Shown in pieces: positions 48,463-60,128 of a stretch of DNA of 64,000 bases. Position numbers and translations under genes: made by a program. Source of the stretch: Quercus robur (Eukaryota; Streptophyta; Magnoliopsida; Fagales; Fagaceae); NCBI RefSeq assembly GCF_932294415.1, contig NC_065535.1, forward strand, positions 84,527,862 to 84,591,861. The letters are read 5' to 3'. The number at the start of each line of letters is the position of its first letter. The stretch's first letter is position 1. Below the pieces are notes generated by a model that was not told the DNA's origin, made no database searches, and saw only the letters and a program-made list of their open reading frames with translations.

Positions 48463-49164
48463 TGTAAGGACTCAATTTGTAACGACCCAAAATGATAGTG
48501 GGTTCGCACGTAAAAAGGCCCAAACAATATCATTTGTAGAGCGTGGGTTTGAAAGGCTAGGCCTTGGTCACCGGACGGTGGTTAGTCATAATGTTCATAC
48601 AGAATTAAATCGTGTTCGCTCGAGGAGTCTTTCTCCTTGAGGCGGTCTGGGAGGCTCTGGTTCTTGGCCTTTTTTCCCAGTCTCCTTTTTTGGCGCCTCA
48701 ACCTTCACATTATATAGCCCTTCTTGGTTGATCCTAGCCCTCCACTTGTTGATCAGGCAGGTGCCTACTTAAGTACCCGTCCCATCAACTGCCTTCCCTT
48801 GCTTTTTGTTAGTTGCGATGACTGAAGTCACCCTGTTCAGGCGTCTTTTCTTATTAATATGGTTAGGACGTTTGCGGGCGCATTTAATGCGGAGGGGACG
48901 TATTTACCTTGAACTAGTTCCGCACCGTACCCCCACGTGGGTCTCATTCTACTCGCCTCTTCTTCAGGGGGCTTTTTGGGGGCAACCTTCAACGAGATGT
49001 TGCTCTTCCCTTTGAAGTCTTGGAATGTCGAGGACAGGGTCATCCTCGGCTGTGCCCCCAGGCATTTCGGCCTTTCCCTATTCGTCTTCGGCAAATACCT
49101 TCCTCGGCACGGGCCCTAGGCCCTAGTAGAGCGTGAGCCGGATCATAAGTTCTCTGGCCCCACA
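48463..49164 (-). repeat. LTR (5' LTR in element sense)
   Basis: 702 bp, the same ends as the partner LTR. The PBS lies immediately inside it. Confidence 0.95.
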
Positions 49165-49590
49165 GACCTAATTTCACAATATATTGATATTGATGCAGTG
49201 GATTGTGCACGGTTGAATAAAAGTGGTGGGTCGTGTTAAAGGATTGGGTGGTGTAAAGTGTCCATCACTCACAATCAACCACTTAATATATTATGAAATT
49301 AAGTGTGAAATTGAGTGTCTTTAGAATTATTACAATTTAAAAAAAAACAAAAATGCAATTCTTGTATAGCGACACACTCTGCTACAACTTATTACATAAG
49401 TAGTGTAAACTTTTGATTAGATTACATCATTTACACATGAGTCCACCACTCTTATTTGGTGAAAAGTAATCCAATTATCACTTGATATGTGTAAGTTGTG
49501 GCAAAATATGTGTTCTTAGGCTTTTCTTTTTATATAGTAACGAAATTCATGTAAAAGACTGTTTCAAAACATATATTCATGTACAATTAA

Positions 49591-49748
49591 TCTGCAAATT
49601 AGGTTGTCAAAGGCCTTGTAGCTGAATTGGCACCTCCCCATGTACAAAGTTATTGGGGGTCTAAGGGAGAAAGGGTTCGAGCTGCGGGGTTAGCATCATA
49701 TTGTAATTATTTTTCCGAAAAAAAAAAAAAAGTCTGCAAATTAGGTTG
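49591..49748 (+). mobile_element. tRNA-derived SINE with 16-bp target duplication
   Basis: The body 49607-49732 has an A-box-like TAGCTGAATTGGCACC (49619-49634), a B box GGGTTCGAGCTG (49673-49684) and a 13-15-nt A tail. The perfect direct repeat TCTGCAAATTAGGTTG lies at 49591-49606 and 49733-49748. Same family as the copies at 33846-33946 and 31228-31345. Confidence 0.92.
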
Positions 49749-51173
49749 GGCTGCAAGTCATTTCCTGATCAATTAATTAGAATTGATAAAATTAGATTCA
49801 AGCCCATCAATTCATCGAAACCCAAAGGTGGGTTTGGTATGAATTTGATCCAACTAGGTATGTTAAAACTTAAAACACAATTTTGTCCTAAACTTATCAA
49901 AAATCATTTCACAAAAGGTTCTTTATGCGTGTTTGTGTGTATGAATTTTTAGGACTATTTTCTTATTTTGGTTGTAATTTCTTGAAGTTATTTGACTTTG
50001 AATGTTTGTAAGTTGTATTAATCTGGTCATTGATCATAAACATTCTTCTTTTGGTGCATGGTTGATAGTACTGTACGGTACCTATTTAATTGGGAGCAAA
50101 GAGATGAGTATTATATTGGAGAGACTTATGTATCATACGATATGTTTGTATGTTGTTTGGATCATATTGAATCACTTTATATATGTAATTGGGCTGGCCT
50201 TATATCATTCAATTCATAAATAAGTGAATTTAGTTTGGGCTAATGAAAATTTATGAAATTGGGCCAGGTCTTATTGAGTCCAACAACTCTAAAATATAAC
50301 ATTTTTAGGGAGAAAAAGCTTACAATGCGTGTACAAAATACATTTTTGAACATCACGGCACCTTTAATTTTATGAATATTGTGACTTTTTATATTTATTC
50401 ATAGCACTTCAAAAAAGCAGTGACATTTTAAAAATAAGTTTTTTTTTTTTTTTCTTTGGTATAAAATCATGAGTAATGATCAATGCATCTCATTTTATTT
50501 ATTAAAAAAAAAAAATGCATGTGCCTAGTGCGCCACACATACATGTGTTTTATAAATGTCCATAGATTATTTTAATTATTTTATTTGTTAACGATTGTGT
50601 TATTTTATGTACTCACGATTTTTTTTTTTTTTTTTAAAATGTAGGATATGTTTTAGAAACAAATAATCCACTTTGTTTCCTTCATATCACAATCTACACA
50701 AATACTTTTAACAGTTGCTACAGCTGATTTAGGGGAAGGTATGGGTGTAGAACATTAAATGCATTGACAATGTTATGTTGCAAGATATTTTATATTTCTA
50801 GCTAAATGATTAATAGTTGTCAACTAACGAAGGATTTAGAGTCCTAGTGAACTTAACCAGCCAACATAGAGGCCGTGTTTCAACGTAAAATAATGGTCAC
50901 CAAAATCTGTGTTGAACATGAAGTTTTGTGTGTTTAGAGTTTAGATTATGAGTAAAAACTAAAAATCTTGAAAACTTCAATAGAAGAAAATGCAGATTAC
51001 AAGTAATAACTAACAAATATTATTGTTGTATTTTTTTTTTGCTAATAATATTATTGTTGTATTTAACTTTAAATAAAAAATAATAATCATGCATTCTTAT
51101 ATTTTATTTAACATAAACAGTTAAAACATACAAATGATGATTAGAAATCTATGCACAAAGTTGATTAAGGAAA
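49749..51173. other. Intergenic AT-rich DNA, 3' flank of GT47 gene 1
   Basis: No gene supported. The 73-codon frame at 50002-50223 resembles nothing known. On minus, AATAAA-like sequence near 51100-51112 may be the polyadenylation signal of the GT47 gene. Confidence 0.4.
51016..51061 (-). mobile_element. Ultra-short poly(A) insert (minus sense) with 15-bp duplication
   Basis: AATATTATTGTTGTA at 51016-51030 and 51047-51061 brackets T10 plus GCTAAT. In minus sense this is ATTAGC followed by a short A tail. Confidence 0.5.
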
Positions 51174-54100
51174 TTATTGCAGCCTAATGTTAAGTCTTCT
51201 AAGCCATACTGAGTGAAGCAACATATGAAAAACATCAAATGGCTTAGCCGGCCGATTCAGCTCAAAATGCCTTTGCACTTTTGTCACCCTCTTCTGCATT
51301 TTCAAGTACTTGCTGTTTGAAATGCCTTTCAAAATTGTCTTAATCTCTGGTATTCTCTTTGATGGAATATGCAGCGAAAACTTGCTCCAATTAAGAACAT
51401 CACTAAAGGGTAACACATAATAATCAGAAATAATCACTGGAACACACTCTGCAAAAATTGCCTCAACCAATCTTGGGCTTGCCACTTCGAACCCACTTGG
51501 GCACAAGCAAAACTTGCTTTGTCCCATAAGTTTACTATAGTTTTGGTTCTTGGGAAGGTACTCATGGACTCGAACTTCAGCGTCTTTGTCCTTCCAATAC
51601 TCCAATAAAGCATTCCTTATGTTTCCATGGGCCCCTCCTGCAAAGAATGCGAGGATAGAACGCTTATTAGGGGCTAGGCCAAGGTTGCGAGGTGGGCTGA
51701 GCTTAATGGGTTCCAAGTTATATTCTGGTAATGAGACATCCCTTCCTGGTTGGAATCCTTCTGAGGTGTTGGCATTGCATAGTACTCTCATGAAATTCTT
51801 GAAAAGTTTAGGATCATCTTTTGATACTTCTGGTCCCTGGAATATCAAGAAGAAGATGCGTTACTAGATAAATATGTAATCTAGTGGTTGATTAACATTT
51901 GGATGATTTATGTTTATTACACCCAAGAGATAGAGAAAAGCTTTCTATATTACTTTGATAGAAAAATGAGACAGACTATTAGTTAAAATTTGAAGTAGAA
52001 GAACAATTCGAAAAATGAAAATTGAACTAAACTGGACCAAATCTTCAACCTAGATGGACTACTTCTTTGTAGATAGAGGATAAATTTAGGTATACTCCAA
52101 AATTTACTTGTGTTTCACTAATCCAATGATCAAATCAAGTTAAAAGTGGAGTTGATTAGAGAGTGAATAGTATAATAAGATATCACATTGGGTACATTAA
52201 ATCATATGGTGAGTACTAAGTCTTTATTTCACCAATAGTTCATAGGCTTTTCCTATTATGGAAGTCAAATCCAAAACTTAGTGCACTTGAGAATGTGCTA
52301 ATCTTATCCCAAATAAATTTTTAAGTGTATTATATAGCCTGATAACAAATTAACAATATATTGAATTTCTATAGTCTTTTATACAACTCACTAAGTTCAA
52401 TCGAGACCATGACCACGAGTCTTGCTTTAAGTTTAAGATTTTTGATCTTTGAATTGGACCAGCCCAAGACCAAATCACAAACTTTAATTGAAGTATTGAA
52501 CATCTGGACTTTGGGCAGACTTTTGCTCTAATTAGAACCAACCAAATTTGTTTATTAAAAAAAAATTCATAAGATAAAGAAAATAAAAGAGACTTAGCTA
52601 AAGATGCTAAAAAAAATGCACAATTTGTAAAATAAATATTACCCAATCATGACAAGAGACGAAAAAGTGGTCCGCTCCACTGCTTCTATTCCAATATGGG
52701 TATCTATCCGCTACGGTATAGATGTAATCAGTGACGATCCGGACTAGTCGATCACGAGCGTAGTCAGTGACAGGCATGTAGATGTACTCAACAATGTATG
52801 TAACACTTATAGGTAGGAAGAATACATGGGCCTCATCAGGATGGAGGGCCATGAATGTGCTCTTCCCACTTTCCATTTCATCAATGAAGTGACCTTCAAT
52901 AGAGTAGATGTTCTTAGTGGGTCCATCATGGACCAAGGGTTGCTCTCCTTCCTTGTAAGCCCACACTTTGAATCTCTTCACCATTTCTTTATGACTCCTG
53001 CTCAGCCAAAATCATGAGAAGTAAACAAAATTGTTATTTCTCTTGTATGAACACAACCTATTTAATAATTATATCAAAATCTCTCAACTTCAACACAATT
53101 TTTTTCCCCTCTAAATGGGTTAACTCAACATGACCCATATCACTTGTTTAATAAGTTGGTCATATTAGATTGGCACAAACATGATTCATTTTAATCAAGT
53201 TATGTTGTATTGACACGAACACAACCTATTTCAACCCATTTAAAACTATAACTTAAATCATTAACATATTCTTATATTTTATAAGCACATTAAGTATAAT
53301 AATCATAAACAAAAAAATTTCATATTAAAGTATTGCAAATAATATCAAACATTACCACTCTTAAAAAAAGAAAAAGGTAAAAAAATTAATTTCTATAATC
53401 TAACTTACATGATCTATCCTATGATTTACTTCTACTAATTAAAATAAAATTTTTCCTGACACATTTATACTCTTCTAGTAATATTTAGTGTCTGTTTGAC
53501 ATTAGTTTATAAGTTTAACTTTTAGTTTTTAGCATTTTTAAGCTTATTTCTCACTTTTTCAAAGTACAAGTATACTTTGGCATATTTTCAATAAAAAAAT
53601 TTCCAGTAAAAAGCTAGATAATCTGTTTCCAAATGGACATTTTAGTATAAAGTTAGAAGCCTAGATATAAATCTCATTACGCATATCTACTAATATTTAA
53701 TTTTATTATTAATTTTTAAGTTGTGCAAGACTTAGGAATTGTTACACACTTACACCAAGATAAGTTTGAATCAAATGACAAATGGCTTCAAAAAAAAAAA
53801 AATCAAATGACAAATAAAAGGGCATACACAAATATACCATGTGAAGTGTATATTTTAGGTAAAAATGTGATTAATATTTGCTACTTTGGGAGAAAATGTA
53901 CAATTCTTATAACTACAATGTACACTTTACATGAATAGTGCAACGTAAAAATAGTTTTTTAACTTTTTTCATAGAATAAAATTTGACATGCATATGAAAA
54001 AAAATATAATTCAAGTATTCAACGCTTGGATTTTTAAAATATTAGTTTTATATAATGTAGTGTAATATCATAGTAAAATATACTAACGCTCCGTTTGTTT

Positions 54101-56073
54101 TCACATTAACATTTTTAGAACAATGAGTACTTGTGGGGTGTGGGGAGTAAGGGCAGGGATTCAAGTGTACATGAGAGAGTTTTACATACATATACACTTA
54201 GATTAGACTAGAGTAGAATTTTTATAGGGTATAAAAAAAAAAAAATCAATCATTTTCTATAAAGTATTTTTTAGAAAATTATCTTACTTTCCTATGTTTG
54301 GTAGCAACCTTAAAATGAGTTGGAAAGATAAAGTTATTTTCAGAAAATTTTAATGGAAAACAACCCTATCTTATGTCAAACTAAATAAGGGAAGTAAAGA
54401 GATAGATTTTCTATGATTTTTTTTTTTGATACTATCAAATACAGAAAAATGCAAAAAAAAAAAAAAAAAAAATTATCTTCACGTAAAGTTTTTTATATTA
54501 ATACAAAAGAAAAATAACTCAATCCTAACTTATATATATATTTTATATATATAAAAGGAGTAAGACAAAGAAGAAAAGATTTTGTACAGAAATAGAAGTT
54601 AATAATATAATATAATATCATCACTTCACCGTTTGAATGATAAAAAGATATATAAAAGGAGTATGACCAAGAAGAAAAGATTTTGTACAGAAATAGAAGG
54701 TAACCTAGATTTATAATAAAAGATTTATAATATAATATCATCACTTCACTGTTTGAATGATAAAAAGCTAATGTTTGAACATATTAGATAACCTAGATTC
54801 TATAAAAGGTATGTAGCTGAAGTCATGTTCATCACTACTCATTACTTTATTTTAAAGGGTCATCTTTAGAGTAATAGTTAATAATTTATTTTAAAAAAAT
54901 TTTGACACAATTTTTATAGAAAATGACAAAATTATTAAAATATTAATTATTTTTTCTTTTCTCATAAAAATTTTCTTTAAATTAATTATTAAACATGGCC
55001 ATAAGGACATCATCATTTCCCTGTTCTAAATAGGTAGCACTTAATTAGTCAAGTTGCATGTTTTACCAAAATTTGGATCCTCTCTCGTAATGCATGCACA
55101 TAAATCAATCCGATCACACGGTTGACTGGCACGAACTTCGGCAAGAGTCTTCTTGTATTTTACTACTATAAATCAAGATTAATTTGGGTTTGAATCCTCC
55201 AGCGTATCAAACGGTTTTCATGTGCGTTAATCACTCACGCTTTCACTTAATTCGCAAATTCATCGACCCGTGTCTCTTACTCCTAAACTTTGACTTGCAA
55301 TCTTAACCTTAACCCACCAACATACCAAAAACAAAATTCTTGATACCATGAAGGTGAACCGTTTGAAGATCTCAACATTAATTTCAGAGCTCTCAAACTT
55401 TAATATTAGTAGCAAGCAATTAAGCAAACGAGGAGAATACTCAGAACTCAAAAAGTTACGTTTCGGGATTATTGCCAATTCGCTTTATTAGATGGAATTA
55501 ATACTAAAGTTTTATCATAGAATAAACGAAACCAAATAAGTAGATATCTCTGAAAACTTAACTGATGAAACGCATAGGCATTTCTGTAAATGGAACCTCT
55601 TGGGATGAAACTTCCATCATCATCATCAGATGTATAATTCCATTTCCTCGTACGAATTGCTTTGTGAATAGCCGCTCTTGCTCTAGCCAAGTCGTCTTCA
55701 ATTCTTTTCTTACCACTCTTGTTCTGCAAAAATTAAAAAAGAAAAAGAAAAAAGAAGATCATATATATTCATATTGAATCAAATACATATATTATGAATC
55801 TTTCAAAATTTACAAGCACATTTTAACCATTGAACTTACTCTGATATGTAGAGGATTAAGAGGAGCTTCTGCCATGGCTGGAGCAGGTGCAGGTGCAGGT
55901 GCGGGTGAGATTTGTGGGGTTGTATAATTCGTTTGCATATGGTCAAAAGATGTTATGGAAGAGAAAATGAGTGAGAGATGGGTTTGGTTTAAGGTACAGA
56001 AGTGGAGGAGGAGAAGGAGGAGAACGGTTGGAAACAGAAAAAATATGGATGAGTGAACTCGGAGGGTTGCCAT
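51174..56073 (-). CDS. Exostosin-family glycosyltransferase (GT47), gene 1
   Basis: Four exons on minus: 55840-56073, 55563-55723, 52643-52997, 51174-51836 (1413 nt, 470 aa; phases agree). A type II membrane anchor is visible near the N-terminus ([19 protein letters not shown]), followed by a Pro/Ala stem ([16 protein letters not shown]) and the catalytic exostosin domain: [112 protein letters not shown], and the end [20 protein letters not shown]. This is the At5g03795/At5g25310-like clade, Golgi-located enzymes presumed to act on cell-wall polysaccharides; the substrate cannot be told from sequence. I chose the ATG at 56073 (MATLRVHSS) over the upstream in-frame ATG at 56106 because it places the anchor at the usual depth. 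Intron 2 (2.57 kb) contains a MITE and short repeats. A tandem paralogue lies 7.6 kb upstream. Confidence 0.94.
53485..53644. mobile_element. Small Harbinger-like MITE in GT47 intron 2
   Basis: TTA at 53485-53487 and 53642-53644 brackets about 154 bp whose ends GTGTCTGTTTGAC and, reversed, AATGTCCATTTGGAA are similar. The style resembles the TTA-flanked MITE at 27294-27605. The ends are diverged. Confidence 0.5.
53770..53815 (+). mobile_element. Ultra-short poly(A) retro-insert with 14-bp duplication in GT47 intron 2
   Basis: ATCAAATGACAAAT at 53770-53783 and 53802-53815 brackets 18 bp: GGCTTC followed by A12. Confidence 0.6.
54552..54775 (+). repeat. Direct duplication of about 100 bp in GT47 intron 2
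   Basis: The block with GAAGAAAAGATTTTGTACAG, GAAATAGAAG and later ATATCATCACTTCAC, GTTTGAATGATAAAAAG occurs twice, at about 54552-54648 and 54655-54768. The second copy has a short extra stretch. Confidence 0.7.
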
Positions 56074-56378
56074 GACTTTTAATCTATAGTCTCTTATGTC
56101 TCTCACTCTTTCTTCTTCTTCTTCTTCTTCTAGGGTTTGAGAGAGAGAGGGAGAGAGAGATATGGATAGATGGATGGGAAATACTAATGAAGTTATTTAA
56201 CCAATCTTTGCCAACTTCTGCTATGCTATAAAAGAAGATTAATGTGATCTTTGATTTATTAGCAGAGAAACGTTTGAGATTATTGTGTGTGTTAGCGTTG
56301 ATCCTTGTTTTCTCAATCAAAAGAAAATATTTTTATTTATTTTTTAAATTTCAAAAGAAAATCATAAAAATTAATTTA

Positions 56379-56442
56379 GGAGTAGAAGTCATGATTTCCT
56401 CAAAAAGAAGAAAAAAAAAAAAAAAAGGAGTAGAAGTCATGA
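56379..56442 (+). mobile_element. Ultra-short poly(A) retro-insert with 16-bp duplication
   Basis: GGAGTAGAAGTCATGA at 56379-56394 and 56427-56442 brackets 32 bp: TTTCCTC followed by AAAAAGAAG and an A run. The CCTC-poly(A) junction equals that of the LINE at 1448-5632. Confidence 0.7.
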
Positions 56443-56711
56443 ACCAAGAATACTGTATAAATTAATACTCTTTGGCCTTTACTATTTGTTGTATTCCACC
56501 AAATACAACTTACCATATATTTGTTTTACATTTCATATAAAATAACAAAAGTTTTAAATGGAAAAATATACTAAAATTAGTAGATTATAAAATGGAACAC
56601 CAAAAGTGGAACAAAATATTTGTCTTTTGAAATTATGGTAGGTATATATGGGAAACATTATGGTTCTACCAAAAGTGAAAAGTGAGCATAACTTGTGAAT
56701 TCCAAGAGGAC

Positions 56712-56718
<7 letters not shown>

Positions 56719-56752
<34 letters not shown>
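56719..56752. repeat. (TC)n microsatellite
   Basis: A run of CT dinucleotides upstream of GT47 gene 1. Confidence 0.9.
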
Positions 56753-56753
<1 letters not shown>

Positions 56754-57660
56754 TCAATAAGATTAATTTATGGACAAAATTTAGTTACAAAATTAGTTGT
56801 AGCCAAAAATTACAACCTTACTCATTATTTTTTTTTTATTAAAGGTGAATTTTGACAAATTTACCATTGGATTACATTTTTTTCTTATATTATCTATGCT
56901 TACAAAATTTCTAGTAAATTAAAGATCAATAGCTATGTCATCAATAATTATTTAAATTTCAAGTTTTTGTAGTTTAAAATTATATATAAAATATAAGCTT
57001 ATAAATCATATAGTAAATAATATCCGATTGATACAAAATTTGACATGTGTATTAAAAGCATAAAGAACATGAAATTCAATGGTTAGATTTTCAAAATATG
57101 TAATGATGTTTATTTTATTATGTAAGGTTATAATTTTAGGTTACAACCAATTTTGTAGCTAAACTTTGTCCTTAATTTACCTCTCACACACTTATTTTTT
57201 TGGAAAGATAGTTTCAACTTATAGCGTCTATTCTTGATGGTAACTTTTTATCGTCAAACCAAGACACCAATTGAATTTTTGGTGTAGGGCGGAATCAAAC
57301 ACTAGATCTCTTATTTGATGACAAAAAAACTTTATCAATTGATTTAATTAGAACCCTTATCTCTCACACACTTACCTACCTTTCAAATTGTATCTAAAAG
57401 AGGACCAAATAAGGGATCACATTTCTTCATTTTTTTTTATAAAAAAATATTCAATGGTTGGGAAATGAGAAATTTGAATCCTAAATGTTTCTATCAATTG
57501 GAAACATTATGAGGTGTCATTTGAACTACAAAATTTTTTGCCACACTATTCAATGTATCCCAAAGCAAAGTGGGGAAATATAATGTTAAATAATATATGA
57601 AGCATTAAATTAAATTGCTCGCCAATTAACTTTATACACACTTAAAGTGTTTCGCTACCA

Positions 57661-58451
57661 TAATTACGAGTCAAAATTTTCTGTCTTATTTTTCCTGCTC
57701 TACTCTATGCTCCATAAATAAAAACTTGACACATGTCTACTTATTTAATTAATTTCTAATTTTTTTTTCTTGTTTCATATACCTAAAATAAATAAAAAAT
57801 AAAAAAGAAACTTGCACATTGCGGCCAACGTCGTGAACCCCTCTCTCTTCTGTATAAGACTGTCGTCAACTTGCCTTCAAAATAAGCCCACCTCATCGTT
57901 TCTACCAAATCTACGTCTTTGTAGACCAAACCACCAAATTGCTTCGTTGGTTTGAATTGAAACTCAAAAAGCCTAAACTTTCTAGCTAGGCTTGCAATCT
58001 ATTGTGATTCAAAATTTAAGAAGCAAAAAGGAAAATTTCGGTGCCTTGATGATTGAAGAAGAAAGCTACAGAAACAGTAAAGGCAAGGAATAGTTACAAA
58101 CAAAAATCAAACTTTATTTTGGTTTCTTGAACATAGAGGCAGCCCCTTTATCAAAAGGCTCAAAACCATAGGGGTTTAATATTTGGGTTTACTGAACATA
58201 AAGGCAGTGCCTTGAACAAAGAGACAATGGTTGACTGTGAGCGCTAGTGTTGATGGCACCGGCGATCTTTGCTAGCGGTGACCGGTGGTGGTGGTGGGAA
58301 TGTATTTGGTTATTTATTTATTTATTTTAGGTGTTTGAAATAAGAAAAAAAAAAGAATTTAATCAAATAAGTAGACATGTTTAAAGTTTTTAATTGTGGA
58401 GTATAGAGTGACGTAGGAAAGGTGGAATAAAAGATTTGGACTCTATAATTA
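57661..58451. mobile_element. Non-autonomous DNA transposon with about 100-bp terminal inverted repeats
   Basis: The left end TAATTACGAGTC and the reverse complement of the right end TAATTATAGAGTC match. Within the ends, CTACTCTATGCTCCATAAAT and ACATGTCTACTTATTT recur inversely (ACTCTATACTCCACAATT and the same second block). The interior has no transposase. The exact terminal bases and the target duplication are unclear. Confidence 0.6.
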
Positions 58452-59186
58452 CACTCATTAACATATTACTTGATAAAAGTGCTAATTTTATTACAAAATG
58501 AATGCATGACAATGAATATGACTGATCAGGGGACTCACTAAATCTATCCTATCTAGCCATCCTAATTCGACTTGAAGGGTTGCAGTGGAGGACCTCAACA
58601 AGAAGTCAACAACCCAATACAACAATAACAGCGACAAGGATAAGACAACGGCAACATCTTTGTGCTTTCCATTGTGGCTTTGTGCTTTCCATAGTGCCAT
58701 AGTGGCTTGACTACAATAGATGGCATTGCATCTCAATCCTGGAATTACATCAACGACAATGATGTAGAGCTCTAGATAGATCTGTAGGAATGATTCAAGT
58801 TCAAGGTAGATTTGTAACCTTTTTTAACATTTTTTTTTTTAAAAATTTATGTGGCATTGTATCTGTAGATTTGTTTAGTTGGAGCCTTGGAGGTCAAAAG
58901 TAATGTATTTTTGTGATTGTTAATGTGTATTTTGGGATCTTTTTTTGAGATGTTGTACCTAAAGATTCGCTTGAGGCCTGTTCATCTAAACAGAGATGGG
59001 ATATGCAGAGTTTTGTCCAATATGATGGTTGATGGCGGGTGGGATGGTTTCCCACTTGAATGGGAGTCGGTTGACACCAAATCCTGATTTGACTCGTCCT
59101 GCATAAGAATCCCTAATAATATATGTGATTAGAGTTATATCAACAGCATGATATATAAATTTTTTAAGTACTCTTTTGGGGTAAAT
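58452..59186. other. Intergenic DNA, no gene seen
   Basis: The 81-codon minus frame at 58491-58736 resembles no family. No structured repeat was identified. Confidence 0.4.
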
Positions 59187-59620
59187 TGTCTTAACCTTTA
59201 AGACCCCTTAAACTTTAGGGTAGTTGCTCTTACACCTCCTAAACTTTTAATTTAACTAATTTAGCACATGAACTTTGATATTGAAACAAATAGACCCCTA
59301 AACGTTTATATTGTTTCAATAAGACCCCTTCATTTTCATTTTTTTAAAATTATTTGGCACAAAAAGTGGTTAAATTGGTGAGGAAGAAAAAGTTAAAGGG
59401 GGTGGTTGTACTAAAGTATCAAAATTTATGTATTAAATTGGCAAAAGGAAAAGTCAAATGGGCCTATTTGCTATAGTACTAAGTATATAAAAAAAAAAAG
59501 AAGTTAATTTAGAAGGTGTAAGTGCAACTATTTTAAAGGTCAGGGGTGTCAAGACCTTTTTTTTTTTTTAGAGAAAAGACTTTCAACTTTATTAAGATAG
59601 AGTGGCCTGGGTGTCAAGAC
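59187..59620. repeat. Hairpin repeat related to 23469-23850, carrying a LINE-tail insert
   Basis: The left side (GTCTTAACCTTTAAGACC, then TTGCTCTTACACCTCCTAAA) is the inverse of the right side (AGAAGGTGTAAGTGCAACTA, then GGGGTGTCAAGAC). The right end is split by the short insert at 59556-59608. Confidence 0.55.
59544..59620 (-). mobile_element. 53-bp LINE 3'-end insert with perfect 12-bp duplication
   Basis: GGGTGTCAAGAC at 59544-59555 and 59609-59620 brackets a T run and about 38 bp. In minus sense this is ..CTTAATAAAGTTG.. ending in TCTCT and poly(A); it keeps an AATAAA signal, as does the resident LINE's 3'UTR. Confidence 0.75.
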
Positions 59621-59925
59621 ATTGCTCTGTAAATATAGTAAATTTTGTAATATACATAGCATTACTCTATTCTAAAATGGGTGGTGTTTATTTCACACAC
59701 CTTATTACACACATGACACCCTCATAAAATGTAATGAAATCATGACTTAAATTCTCAATTTTGAACTTCAAAATCATGATTAGAACATTTTATGGGTGTA
59801 TATAAACTTATATAATAGTATTTTCCCTTCTAGAATGTAGGCACACGTCTGGTTACAAAGGAAAAAAAAACTATAAACGTTCGCTAAACAAGTAAACGTT
59901 TTAGGTGTACTCTCTTGTCACCAAC

Positions 59926-59987
59926 GAGTCTTTCATGATTCTCAAAAAAAGAAAAAAGAAAAAGAAAAAAAGAATTGAGTCTTTCAT
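59926..59987 (+). mobile_element. Ultra-short poly(A) retro-insert with 11-bp duplication
   Basis: GAGTCTTTCAT at 59926-59936 and 59977-59987 brackets 40 bp: GATTCTC followed by an A-rich run with G interruptions. Confidence 0.6.
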
Positions 59988-60071
59988 TATTTCAACCCAA
60001 CGGGTCATATATAATTATATATATAGACACACACATAATACATGGTTGCACAACAGCAAGAGTAAGAAAAG

Positions 60072-60128
60072 TATTGCTAAACCGATTTTCCAAAAAAAAA
60101 AAAAAAAAAAAAACCCTATTGCTAAACC
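60072..60128 (+). mobile_element. Ultra-short poly(A) retro-insert with 12-bp duplication
   Basis: TATTGCTAAACC at 60072-60083 and 60117-60128 brackets GATTTTCC, a 22-nt A run and CCC. Confidence 0.6.

Larger units (their letters stand above)
42411..49164 (-). mobile_element. Non-autonomous LTR retrotransposon (LARD-like, Ty3/gypsy-type signals), minus sense
   Basis: Two 702-bp terminal repeats (42411-43112 and 48463-49164) start and end TG...CA. Flanking 5-mers GACTT and GACCT are a near-perfect target duplication. On the minus strand, a PBS lies 2 nt after the 48463-49164 LTR (TGGCGCCGTCTGTGGGAAAG, 48441-48460) and a purine-rich tract ATTTTGAGGGACTAT abuts the other LTR (43113-43127). This fixes the element's sense as minus. 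No gag, protease, RT, RNase H or integrase can be found in 5.35 kb of interior. The interior holds a 20-copy tandem array and a degenerate reading frame on the plus strand. It must have been mobilised in trans. Confidence 0.93.

Noticed and set aside
42411-49164. Plus-strand orientation of the LTR element
   Set aside because: No PBS follows the LTR at 42411-43112 on plus. The TGGCGCC PBS adjoins the other LTR on minus.
50002-50223. 73-codon hydrophobic frame
   Set aside because: AT-rich, unsupported by splice sites or a known family.
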